Shown here: positions 55,125-64,000 of the stretch, piece by piece
Layout: every line of letters begins with the position of its first letter
Position numbering within the stretch: position 1 is the first letter of the stretch
NCBI GenBank assembly: GCA_946811695.1
Contig: OX328127.1
Coordinates: 46,119,611 to 46,183,610, forward strand
Source: Gonocerus acuteangulatus
Lineage: Eukaryota > Arthropoda > Insecta > Hemiptera > Coreidae
Direction of reading: 5' to 3'
Length of the DNA: 64,000 nt
The notes under the pieces: model-generated
Database searches by the model: none
Told to the model about the DNA's origin: nothing
The model's input: only the letters and a program-made list of their open reading frames with translations
Program-made: the position numbers and the translations under genes

Positions 55125-55210
55125 GATCGTGTTAGCACTTTCCGAGTTATTGTGTCTATTGAGGTTGCTCTCAATGAATGTTTGAAAAAAGTATTCCTTC
55201 CCACTATATT
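55125..55210 (+). repeat. dispersed repeat family B, copy
   Basis: TGTTAGCACTTTCCGAGTTA and CTATTGAGGTTGCTCTCAAT, as at 51098. Confidence 0.5.
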
Positions 55211-55740
55211 TTTATATAATGTTTTCAAACATTTCTTCAGAAAGTACTATTAAATAGCCTCTGGTCATAGATATCTTGTTGTTTTTCTTATTATTTCTTG
55301 TTGCTAAGACCAACTCACATTTAATAAAAAGAGAATAAGTAACACCTCATGCAAATCTTCTTATTATGTGATGAATAAACTAAGAAATAAAATCTTGTGG
55401 CAGCCTCTTGTATAAAGAGGGTTGGGGAATCCGTGCTTGGAGAAGCTCCCAAATGAGGAGAAAGATCAGCAAGTAAAATAAGGTGCTTCTGACCCCATGT
55501 ATTCGTTGCCCCTTTAAGCACATCAGGAAAATAACATGTTTCTATTCGGCTTGTATTCTCTGACATTCACTAGAAAATAATACAATTTTCATCCCATTTC
55601 TTCTTCAAGGTTTACCAATATTACCTGTATAAACTTTTGTAGTTGCTATAAACCGCAGCAGTGCACACGAATAGTTATTATTATGTAAAAGGAAAGGTGC
55701 TTCTGATTTTATTTATTTATTTAGGCTGCCACAAGATTTT
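55211..55740. other. unannotated stretch
   Basis: No recognised feature. An 81-codon minus-strand frame at 55321 is unidentified. Confidence 0.4.
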
Positions 55741-55835
55741 ATTTATGGGTGGTAACCTATAGATAACCCGTCCTAAAATTCGTAGTTAATAATAAATGGA
55801 CGTTAAAATTTAAATAAATAAATAAAAGGAAAGAT
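55741..55835 (+). mobile_element. SINE family A, 3-prime tail fragment
   Basis: GGTGGTAACCTATAGATAAC, CCGTCCTAAAATTCG, TAGTTAATAATAAATGGACG and (AAAT)n. Confidence 0.7.
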
Positions 55836-56518
55836 TATCTTTCACAAACATGTAATGTCTTGACAGAATAGGAAGTAAGAACTTGGCAGTAAAGGGAAAG
55901 GTACTGTACTACATCTGGTACAGCTTGATTATTTCCACCTCGAAGTAACCCTACGATCCGCAGTTGTACCAAACACCTGTTTTGGGGAGAGAACCCCTGA
56001 AGTTACTTTAATAATTCTGATTTCGGTATCCTTTTTGAAGTTTTTTTTTTGTGCTGTATCGAATGGTACCATTACCGATTCGATAAAATAATTTTTTTGG
56101 AAGATAAACGTGTTTTATAGTAATAAAAAACTGAAAAACAGCAATTATTCAATTTGTAAAATTATTATTTTACTCAATATGTAGAGAATTGTATAATTCC
56201 AATTGTATTTTTGAGTGCTGATTGGACTAAATTATGAACCAATGCGATACTGTTAACTGTCCTCATGAACTCTTGGACCTCGTCGTTAATGTTCAATTAC
56301 TCGCTAGACTAACTTACTGCAAGAAATAACATTGGAAAAGTCATCAGAAGAAGCCTATCTCATCAGTCGCATCGCTAATTGACACATCTATTTTATTCTG
56401 TGTACAAATATGGCCGAATACATTCTTCTCTTTTAGGTAAAACTATACGGAAGCCTCAGCTCAACACGCCTTTTTTCTTTTTGTTCTTCTCCAAATAAAC
56501 TAAGGATAATTGAGTTTC
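55836..56518. other. unannotated stretch
   Basis: No recognised feature. Confidence 0.5.
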
Positions 56519-56695
56519 GCCAACGGCCATAGCCACGTTGAATGCCCCGGTTCTCGTAGATCACCGAAGTTAAGCAACGTCGCGCGGGATCAGAACCTGA
56601 ATGGGTGACCGACCACCTACTGTTGGTATTATAAAAGGGGGGGCAACCTGTAGATAGCCCGGCGTTAATAGCCTAATTGTTGATACGCCGTTAAA
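56519..56695 (+). mobile_element. 5S rRNA-derived SINE (SINE3 type), full head
   Basis: The head GCCAACGGCCATAGCCACGT, TGAATGCCCCGGTTCTCGTA, GATCACCGAAGTTAAGCAAC, GTCGCGCGGGATCAG, TGAATGGGTGACCGACCACC follows arthropod 5S rRNA from its first base. It is joined to GGGGCAACCTGTAGATAGCC and CGGCGTTAATAGCCTAATTG. This is not a functional 5S gene: the last third of 5S is replaced by the SINE module. No clear target duplication. Confidence 0.85.
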
Positions 56696-57677
56696 CCGGA
56701 AAGAATCATAAAACATACATATATACATCTTCCTGGGTAATCTCAAAAGTCAGCAATAATATATTGGCACCTCTGTGCGATATCAGAGTTCATTGTTGTA
56801 TTTTGGTCCAGTTTCTGCGCGCCTACTTATTACGCTCCATCCGCAATATAAGAATGTTTATCTGTTTTAGTAAACAATTTAATTTTTAGTTTCATTTATA
56901 AATACCACAAATAAAACTACTTCAGCTGAGCTCCACGCTGTAATATTTTCTTTAGACAACATACCTACAACAGGCCTCAAAAACATAACATTATGCACTG
57001 CCTTACTAAGCAAATTACTAACATTATATGGCTTTAAGTTACAATTCTCTTATATTTCACCACTGAGCAAAACTGTGTACGGGCTACCAGTCCATGTTAA
57101 TCTTAGTATTGAAGTAGACTTACAAGGACAACTTCCAGAGGAAAAGGATATAATTATGCCAAGGTGATAGACAACACGCTACAGGACAAGAAATGCAAAA
57201 TTAAGGGAGATCAAAGAAACGATTCTTAAATGACAGCAGGTGTAGCAGTCAAGACGTACTCCTTTGCCGGATGAGAATAGGCCATTCCACATTGTCTCAC
57301 ACATACGATATGACGCGGCGGGAGAGACCGATTTGGCAGTATTGTAGCGTTCTTCCAATTGTTTAACGTATTCTAAATCCCCAAATTGCCAAAAAAAAAA
57401 AAAAAAAAAAAACTTAAACCCATATGATTTACTCTAAACCCAGAATATAAAGCCAACCTCTACACGCATAAATTATCTACATCCTGAATCTAATACCAAG
57501 ATTATTTATTATTTAAGGTGTGGATCGAATCCGGAAACACGGGTATTCTCCGTTTAACAAAAAACAAAACCTGTCGTGTTTGCAATTTTAGGTCATGTAG
57601 GCAACAAAAGTCGGTTGTATTTAGGTCAACAAATGAGGAATATGTGTTAGAGTTTACTCCAGAACAAAATTATTTAT
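56696..57677. other. unannotated stretch
   Basis: Contains a 21-base A run near 57391-57411. Nothing coding recognised. Confidence 0.5.
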
Positions 57678-57825
57678 TTATTTAAATTTTAACGTCCACT
57701 TATGTGTAAAAAAATTGTTTGGGACGGTTATCTACTGATCATCACCTACTTCTAACCAGGAAAGAAAACAACGGCTAATGAGTTTTTTCGAAAGAGAAAA
57801 ATCGAATCCAAAACATTAGGCACGG
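57678..57825 (-). mobile_element. SINE family A, diverged copy
   Basis: TTTAAATTTTAACGTCCACT, GGGACGGTTATCTACTGATC and GAAAGAGAAAAATCGAATCC follow the family A order in reverse. Strongly diverged. Confidence 0.55.
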
Positions 57826-57839
57826 AATGATCACGGCCT

Positions 57840-57965
57840 CCCGTTCTCCAAAATGAAATTAGTAATTAAGAATTTAGTCTGCTGTCATTACAAATATTAA
57901 CCGTAAAAAGCTTACTCCAGCTGAGGAGTGCTCTTAGTTATGCAGCTCCTGCGTGAGGGACTTCA
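57840..57965 (-). repeat. dispersed repeat family A, copy
   Basis: Reverse complement begins GTCCCTCACGCAGGAGCTGC, followed by ATAACTAAGAGCACTCCTCA. Confidence 0.6.
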
Positions 57966-58426
57966 CCTCCCTTCCTAAACATCCATGATAGAGCAGGGAA
58001 TTCTTTCAACGGGCCCATAGATGAAAGAATTCAACCTGTTGCTGACGGAACTCCAATCAGCAATTCCGTCATGAGAACCTTGGCGACAGCCACGAGACCA
58101 CGGGAAGCCCGTGACCGATAATTAAATTGATTTTCTTAATTGACTGTCTCATGAATGGCAAAATGCGACAATATAAGGAGAACTATTGTGGGGAGGAAAT
58201 ATTACTGAAGAGGTTGTCTTAGGTATTCAATCAAACGAAGGAAGAGGCGAAATGGGATTGGGACAGAATGTGATTGAGGAAGTAGGAGATGGTGCGAGGA
58301 AGAGAGAGAGAGTGAAATTCAGAAATAGTTTAGTTCCAGAGAGAAGAGGAAATCGATCTGATGGCGTGCGCTGGACAATAAGGCCTTCCGCCAACAGGTA
58401 GAACAGGTAATTGAAAAATGTCCCCC
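57966..58426. other. left flank of the Jockey element
   Basis: A 71-codon frame at 58186 has a charged composition but no motif recognised. It ends just before the insertion site. Confidence 0.4.
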
Positions 58427-58977
58427 AGAACCCCTGCTCTACCTATAGAGTATTATTGGACACAACAGCCTAATAAGGCTTAATATTTAGTGAAGTGTTA
58501 GTGAGATCAAGGTAAGCAGTTTCTGACCTCAACTAATAACGTTTCTTTATTTTTCATAATCTTTTTATAGAGGTTCTCTCGTAGTAGTATGATATTGCTA
58601 AATACTTGAATAAATCCAGATCTAGTGGCGATAATTGCCTTCAATAAGGAAAACAATAATTTATAACCTAAAGGCGGGCAACAACGTGGAGAATTCGGGT
58701 TTCACCGAAGATTGCCGAGTTCAGCCGCAGTAAGCCGAGTCTAGCCGAACATCACCCGAGTCTAGCCGAACTTCAAGCTCTAGAACGGAAGCTGGGCTAC
58801 CTCGATCACGGCTATAGCAAAGGACTTGTACACCGAGATAAGACTTATCTTATAATTATTTAACTTTAATAACTATCTTACTCGAAGATCGAGACTGCGC
58901 TAAGCACATATATATTTATTATTATTATTACAATTTTTTTGTCTCTCTCCAATTATTAATATTAAATACATGCAGGC

Positions 58978-60204
58978 ATGGGGAAGAGGAAACCCATAGC
59001 GAAGCGCGCAAACAGCTCACAGGAAAATTCTCCTAAAAACTCCCCACAACAAAACAAATCAGTCAATCAGCGACCTAGCTCGCAGTCATCTCTAGCCAAA
59101 TCTTTACCACCGCCAGCCATAGTCAGCCAATCTAATGATCTTTCCACAGCCAACGCATCAACGTCAGGAACCGCAACCAACCGTCCTTAGCAAAAACCTA
59201 ACGATCAACAAACCGAACAAATTCCTAAACCCCCACCCATTTACGTAAGGGGAGTTAAACATTTTATTAATTTTGCAAAAGAATTAGAACATGAACTTGG
59301 ACCGACCGAATTCAGTTGTCGATCAAACATTGATATTATCACCGTCAAACCAACTACTCCGGAAGCATATAGAAAAGCAATCCAATATCTGAAAAACAAA
59401 GATTTCTAAGCAAGAAATGCCAGGAATGTCTTGCATCCACAGACAAAAGCTCCGTTGCCCTTGTTTTTCGTGGACTTAGAGCCAGCCTCAAACTGTAAAG
59501 ACTTATTCAAGCTTACAAGACTTCTCTATACGAGTGTTGTAATAGAAGAGCCACACAGAAAAGAAGGGTTGATTCAGTGCCAAAGATGCCAGGGCTTCAA
59601 TCATACAAAAAAATTTTGTACTTTGAATCCGGCATGCGTAAAATGCGCCGGTCCACATCTCACAGCTGACTGTCCGAAAAAATCTAGAGAAGAAAAGGCC
59701 AAATGTGTACATTGTCAAGGAGACCATCCGGCTAACTACAGGGGCTGTCAAACGTACCAAGAGCTTCTCCTGAGACGACGCCAGCTCTATAAACAGTCTA
59801 CCATGACAGCCAACTCACCTAAAACCGAAGAACAGCGCCTAAATAGAAATATCTCCCAGCAAAGGTCTACATCACAGCAGACTCCACATCAGCCATTAGG
59901 AAAGGTTTCCACCGCTCTGCCACCCCTCCAGGTTATCCAACAAGCAGAATCTACTCAACAGCCCGAAGCTCCAGAATGTTCAACAACTTCAGGTCATATT
60001 TCACGCACTTATGCTCTAGCTACCAAACCTTCATCCTCATCTCCTAATATTTCATCACCTTCCTATTCCTCATCCCAAGCAGAATTGCAAGCCATACCTT
60101 CTTCCCTTAATCACATCCTTGTTGAAATGAGATCCCTTCTAATGCCATTAATCCTTCTACTAGAAAAACTCACTCATCTCCCCCTCCATTCCTCTCAAAT
60201 ATGA
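58978..60204 (+). pseudogene. Jockey ORF1 (Gag-like nucleic-acid-binding protein), two stops
   Basis: The ATG at 58978 opens a serine/asparagine/proline-rich N-terminus. The frame is broken by TAG at 59188-59190 and TAA at 59407-59409, but the reading frame is otherwise continuous. Between the stops it keeps the conserved PPPIYVRGVKHF region and a fold typical of Jockey ORF1. After them come three knuckles: CQRCQGFNHTKKFC, CVKCAGPHLTADC and CVHCQGDHPANYRGC. ORF1 proteins of this clade coat the element's RNA and deliver it to the nucleus. The stop TGA at 60202 overlaps the ORF2 ATG at 60201. Confidence 0.9.
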
Positions 60205-62857
60205 CCCACCCCCATTTTAGGCCAATCACTGTCCTCCTGTGGAACTCGAACGGATTACTTAACCACACTGACGAACTGACTATGTTTCTTAAAAACAAAA
60301 ACATTGACATAGCTTTACTGACCGAAACACAGTTAACTCCACGTAACACATTTTACATTTCTGGATACAAAACGTACAGGACTGATCACCCGGACGGGAC
60401 TGCACACGGTGGATCTGCAATAATTATACGAGCAACACTCTCTCATTTTCTTTACCCAAACCAATTTCCTTCAGAGCCTTTCCAAAGTACAACTATCTCT
60501 CTCCAATCTTCCCAATTCCCCATCACAATTTCAGCCGTATACTGCCCTCCTAATAAATCTGTTTCCTCTTCCACCTTCCACTCATTCTTCCAATTCCTTG
60601 GTCCCCGTTATCGCTCCGGTGGCGATTTCAACTCCAAACACCCTGCGTTCGGTTGTAGAACAGCAAACCCTCGGGGGAGAGCTCTTCTCCAAACCCTTTC
60701 CTGTATTCCATCAAAAGTCATTGCTCCTTCATCCCCTACTTACTGGCCAACATCCCGATCTAAACTTCCCGATATTATCGACTTCTTTATAACTTCCGGT
60801 ATCTCACAAATACTTTCCGATGTCCAAGCATTAGATGAACTATCCTCTGACCACAGCCCTGTTATACTTTCTCTGAATTCTAATGTTGACCTTTATTCTA
60901 TCCCTTCCTATCCTACGCTCACTACTGGACCAGTTGACTGGAAATACTTTCAAGACTCCCTAGAAGAAACCCTCAACCTCAATATTCCTCTAAAAACAAA
61001 TACAGAAATAGACGACGCAGTCCATAACTTCACACTTGCAATCCAACAAAGCTTACACAGAGCAAACATCTACAAAACACCTCGACGACGTAAAACAAAT
61101 GATTACTTACCTACAAACATACAAAACTTACTGAATGAGAAGGTTTTGGTCAAATTTTGGTCACTTACAAGGGAATTAAAAACTGAACTCAGAAAACACA
61201 GAAACGACCAATTTGAATCTTACACAAAAGAACTTACTACATCTGACAAAACACTTTGGCAAGCTACGAGGAAAATCCTCTCCTATAAATCTTCCCGTCA
61301 TCCCCTTCGCCGAGAAGATGGTTCCTGGGCCAAAACTGACGAAGAAATATCCCATTCCTTTGGCCTACACCTCACCCAAGTCTTTACTCCTCACCATGAT
61401 ATCAATGATCCTGACCATACACTCCTTGTCCCCAGTCAACTGGACACTCCTCTTCAACTATCACTCCCACCAAAAGCCTTTAATCCTAAAGAAATCCTGA
61501 ATGCTATCCAACATCTTCCTCCAAAAAAAGCCCCTGGATATGACCTCATCACTTCCAAAATTCTTAATAAACTCCCGAAAAAAGCCATCCTCTTCTTAAC
61601 TTACATATATAATGCCGTATTAAGAAAGACATATTTCCCCATCCTGTGGAAATTTTCAGTTATCCGGATGATCCCAAAGCCTGGTAAACCTATTCATCAA
61701 CCTTCATCCTATCGTCCCATCTCACTCCTCCCAATAATGGGCAAAATCCTTGAAAAACTCCTTCTCAAACGCCTTTATCCAATCCTGGATCCCATTATCC
61801 CGTCCTCCCAGTTTGGGTTTCGCCATTCCCACTCCACTGCCAATGCCACCGAATCGTAGACAGCATATCCTCATCCTTCGAGAATAAGCAGTATTGCTCT
61901 GGGGTTTTCCTTGACGTAGCTCAGGCTTTCGATCGAGTGTGGCACCAGGGCTTGCTGTTTAAACTCAAAGAAATCCTACCTTCAACTTATTACCTTATAA
62001 TGAAATCCTACCTCTCCGACCGTTTTTTCCAGACATCCTATGGTACCTCATTATCTCCAATCTTCCCCCAACTTGCAGGTGTCCCACAAGGTGGAATTCT
62101 CAGTTCCGTACTGTTCCTGGCTTATACGGCTGATATCCCATCTCATCCTGAAACATCCATCCACATGTATGCTGATGACACTGCTATCCTTACTGTCAAC
62201 CAAAATCCAATTCTTGCTTCTAATTCCCTCCAAGAACACCTGTGCCTACTTCAACCATGGCTAAATAAATGTAGAATCAAAGTAAATGCAGAAAAATCTA
62301 GCCATGCAACTTTCACACTTCGTAAGTCAAGCTGCCCGCCAATAACCCTCCAAAACATTATAATCCCGCAGAAATCGCAAGTAAAATACTTAGGACTGAT
62401 ACTAGACAAACGCTTAACTTGGAAGCCACACATAACTCAGAAAAGACAGGAACTAAACAGACGTTTTAGACTTTTATCACGCTTATTGGACAAACGCTCA
62501 AAACTATCATTGACTAACAAACGACTTATATACAATACCATACTCCGACCAATATGGACTTATGGACTAGAACTATGGGGTTCCACTAAACCTTCCAATT
62601 CCTACAGAATACAAACAATACAATCTAAAATCCTTCGAAAAATATCCAATGCTCCTTACTATGTCTCGAACCTAACCCTCCATAATGACTTCAATATCCC
62701 CTTTATCCAATCCCTGGCCAAATCAGTCTATCAGAAGTTCCATTCCAATCTCCCAGGCCATCCAAATCCTTTGATAAATTCTCTATCCTCGTTCCAAAAT
62801 CCACAAAATCCCCATAGAAGGCTGAAGCGGAGGTGGCCTAGAGACAATTTGCTTTAA
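60201..62857 (+). pseudogene. Jockey ORF2 (endonuclease and reverse transcriptase), one frameshift
   Basis: Frame 1 (60201-61859) holds the apurinic-like endonuclease: WNSNGL, LLTETQL (catalytic E), the GGDFNSKH region, DIIDFFI and SSDHSPV. It then enters reverse transcriptase with KKAPGYDLI, RMIPKPGK and SYRPISLLP. A one-base loss just before 61847 breaks the frame. Frame 3 then continues HRIVDSISSS, FLDVAQAFDRVWH (first catalytic D), GVPQGGILSSVLF and MYADDTAIL (YADD). The end, RRLKRRWPRDNLL, is the usual Jockey-type terminus. The protein nicks target DNA and primes cDNA synthesis there. All core motifs survive; only the frameshift disables it. Confidence 0.93.
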
Positions 62858-63110
62858 CATCTGCAGTGCACAAAGTGTGTTATATTTTCATTTAAAATTC
62901 TTTACAGTTGTTTCATTATTATTTTATATTATCTTTTTATTTATTTTTTCTTTAATGCATTACTATTGTGGGTTTTGTAATTGTTCATATTCCCACATCA
63001 AGCCTCACAATGTCATTATAACTGAACCAGCAATATTACTAAAAATATGTTAACTCATATTGTTGTAATAATCAATAATAATAATAATAATAAAAAAAAA
63101 AAAAAAAAAT
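62858..63110 (+). other. Jockey 3-prime UTR and tail
   Basis: AT-rich UTR with a final (AAT)n and a run of about 18 A before the target duplication. Confidence 0.85.
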
Positions 63111-63124
63111 AGAACCCCTGCTCT

Positions 63125-63535
63125 CAGGCGCGCCTTCTAATTCTCCTTACAAATATCCTTCAAGATAGAAGGATGCAACTAGTCCTTTCAATATTCCAAG
63201 TAAAAAGAATCAGTAAAACGTTCAGGGGAAATACATAAACTCATCATTATTGCGTTCCTCAAACAACTAGAGATTCACAGCCGTTTGTCAATCCACACCA
63301 CAGGATTCGGTAGGTTGACCTTCCATTTCTTGATTGGTTAGCTATCCGCATTCAAATGTGAGGATCGAACCCACTACCCTTGGCACTAGCCTTCACACTG
63401 CCAGTGTTCACCCCCCCCCCCCCCCCCCATACGCAAGGTCACAGAGCTTCCTGTGCAAAAACGTAGGAAGGAATAAACCTACCATCCATGCAACCCCAAG
63501 TTTAGTATAGATAGATTTAATAAACGCAGAAATAG
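63125..63535. other. spacer with decayed tRNA-like fragment and C run
   Basis: At 63355-63405, reversed, TGAGGATCGAACCCACTACC resembles a SINE box B with CTTGGCACTAG beyond it. A C run spans 63412-63428. Confidence 0.4.
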
Positions 63536-63720
63536 GAGGCCCGGTGGCCGTGAGCATTTAACACTCTGTGCCAAGGGTTGTAGATTCGATTCCCACTATG
63601 GGGTGGTGGCTTTTCTTTAGAAAAATTAAAAGGCCCCAGCCCTATCCTGACGGGAAAAGGGTGCTAACCCGTCCTAAAATTCTTAGTTAATAATAATGAA
63701 CGTTGGAATTTAAATAATAT
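63536..63720 (+). mobile_element. tRNA-derived SINE family A
   Basis: Head GGAGGCCCGGTGGCCGTGAG, box B TAGATTCGATTCCC, body GGTGGTGGCTTTTCTTTAGA, tail TCCTAAAATTCTTAGTTAAT and an AAT-rich end. It is the best-preserved head of this family in the window. Confidence 0.78.
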
Positions 63721-63852
63721 AAATACAAGTAAACCATATGAAAGGAAAGATGCTGCCTAATATGTTTTCGTTTGAAATTTTGTTTTTACGACACATGATT
63801 TGTAATTTTTAATCGTAATAAAATTCCAACCACTAGTAACTGAGAATTATTA

Positions 63853-63858
63853 TTTATT
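63853..63858 (-). terminator. candidate polyadenylation signal for the kinase gene
   Basis: Minus-strand AATAAA about 28 nt after the TAA stop of the kinase exon. Confidence 0.5.
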
Positions 63859-63885
63859 TCAATTATACAAGTACACTTTCAACCT

Positions 63886-64000
63886 TTAAAAATCTTTGAA
63901 GTGTTCCTTGAAAAGTTCGTCAGTAGCAACATTTAAAGGATTGTCAAAATATTCTTCAAAGTTGCTTGCATCTCCAGGACTCTTCACAAAGGGTATGAAC
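63886..64000 (-). CDS. protein kinase A catalytic subunit-like, C-terminal exon (partial)
   Basis: The minus-strand frame entering at the window edge encodes 37 residues ending in TAA at 63886-63888. The sequence reads FIPFVKSPGDASNFEEYF, then DNPLNVATDELFKEHFKDF. In PKA catalytic subunits and the related PRKX group, the AGC-kinase C-terminal tail has F-x-P-x-x-x-G-P-G-D-T/S-S-N-F-x-x-Y and ends in F-x-x-F, which docks on the N-lobe of the same kinase. Both landmarks are present in place. The protein is a cytosolic serine/threonine kinase of cAMP signalling. The kinase domain lies outside the window. Which PKA paralogue cannot be decided from the tail, and it shows no sign of decay. It is too short to be seen by length-based gene calling. 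Confidence 0.85.
   Translation of the reverse strand, partial: FIPFVKSPGDASNFEEYFDNPLNVATDELFKEHFKDF

Larger units (their letters stand above)
58441..63110 (+). mobile_element. full-length Jockey-clade LINE with 14-bp target-site duplication
   Basis: AGAACCCCTGCTCT occurs immediately before (58427-58440) and after (63111-63124) the element, fixing its ends. The order is 5-prime UTR, ORF1 with three CCHC knuckles, a 4-nt ATGA overlap, ORF2 with endonuclease and reverse transcriptase, 3-prime UTR, an (AAT)n tract and a poly-A tail. The 5-prime UTR contains two nearby copies of GAGTCTAGCCGAAC (about 58738 and 58760). Two nonsense codons in ORF1 and one frameshift in ORF2 make this copy defective. 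The clean duplication suggests moderate age. Confidence 0.93.

Noticed and set aside
56519..56640. Functional 5S rRNA gene
   Set aside because: The 3-prime third of 5S is missing and replaced by a SINE module; it is a single copy with no T-run terminator.

Overview
This is AT-rich animal nuclear DNA, most likely from an arthropod. The evidence is a mix of Jockey, mariner with a DUF4817-type helix-turn-helix, piggyBac, Helitron and R2-like remnants, tRNA- and 5S-rRNA-derived SINEs, long TA microsatellites, and an almost complete lack of host genes. The species cannot be named. The only convincing host coding sequence is the last exon of a cAMP-dependent protein kinase catalytic subunit-like gene at the right edge (63886-64000, minus strand).

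Layout: 1-4.8 kb holds mariner-type ends, an element with perfect 58-bp terminal inverted repeats, G-run repeats and a pipsqueak-type HTH remnant. 5.0-6.2 kb is an eight-unit, 160-bp tandem array. 7.8-9.1 kb has a SINE nested in a MITE-like element and a Jockey fragment. 10.5-15.65 kb is a nearly intact Ty3/Gypsy retrotransposon on the minus strand, inserted in a TA microsatellite. 16.1-20.4 kb is bounded by Helitron-type ends and contains a SINE and decayed Copia sequence. 20-39 kb is mostly ancient intergenic DNA with a mariner deletion derivative, a LINE tail, SINE pieces and a Transib-like foldback element. 39.7-57.9 kb is a dense mosaic: three short Helitrons, SINEs of three head types, a piggyBac remnant, a 17-bp satellite, a long palindrome with hammerhead-like motifs, an inverted mariner and an R2-like remnant. 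58.4-63.1 kb is a full-length but mutated Jockey LINE with 14-bp target-site duplications.

The most unusual object is the 160-bp array. Seven units carry the exact nonanucleotide TAATATTAC at the tip of a 16-bp GC-rich stem, and an eighth carries TAATATTAT. Next to each stem lie direct AGCAACAAATT repeats. This is the layout of rolling-circle replication origins of CRESS-DNA replicons (geminivirus, cyclovirus or genomovirus type). No Rep-like gene is visible nearby. The array may be an endogenised CRESS origin amplified as a satellite, or a satellite that has converged on this structure.

There is no operon-like cooperation between genes here. The interactions visible are between mobile elements: SINEs share middle and 3-prime modules under different heads, several elements abut TA microsatellites, and older elements host newer ones.
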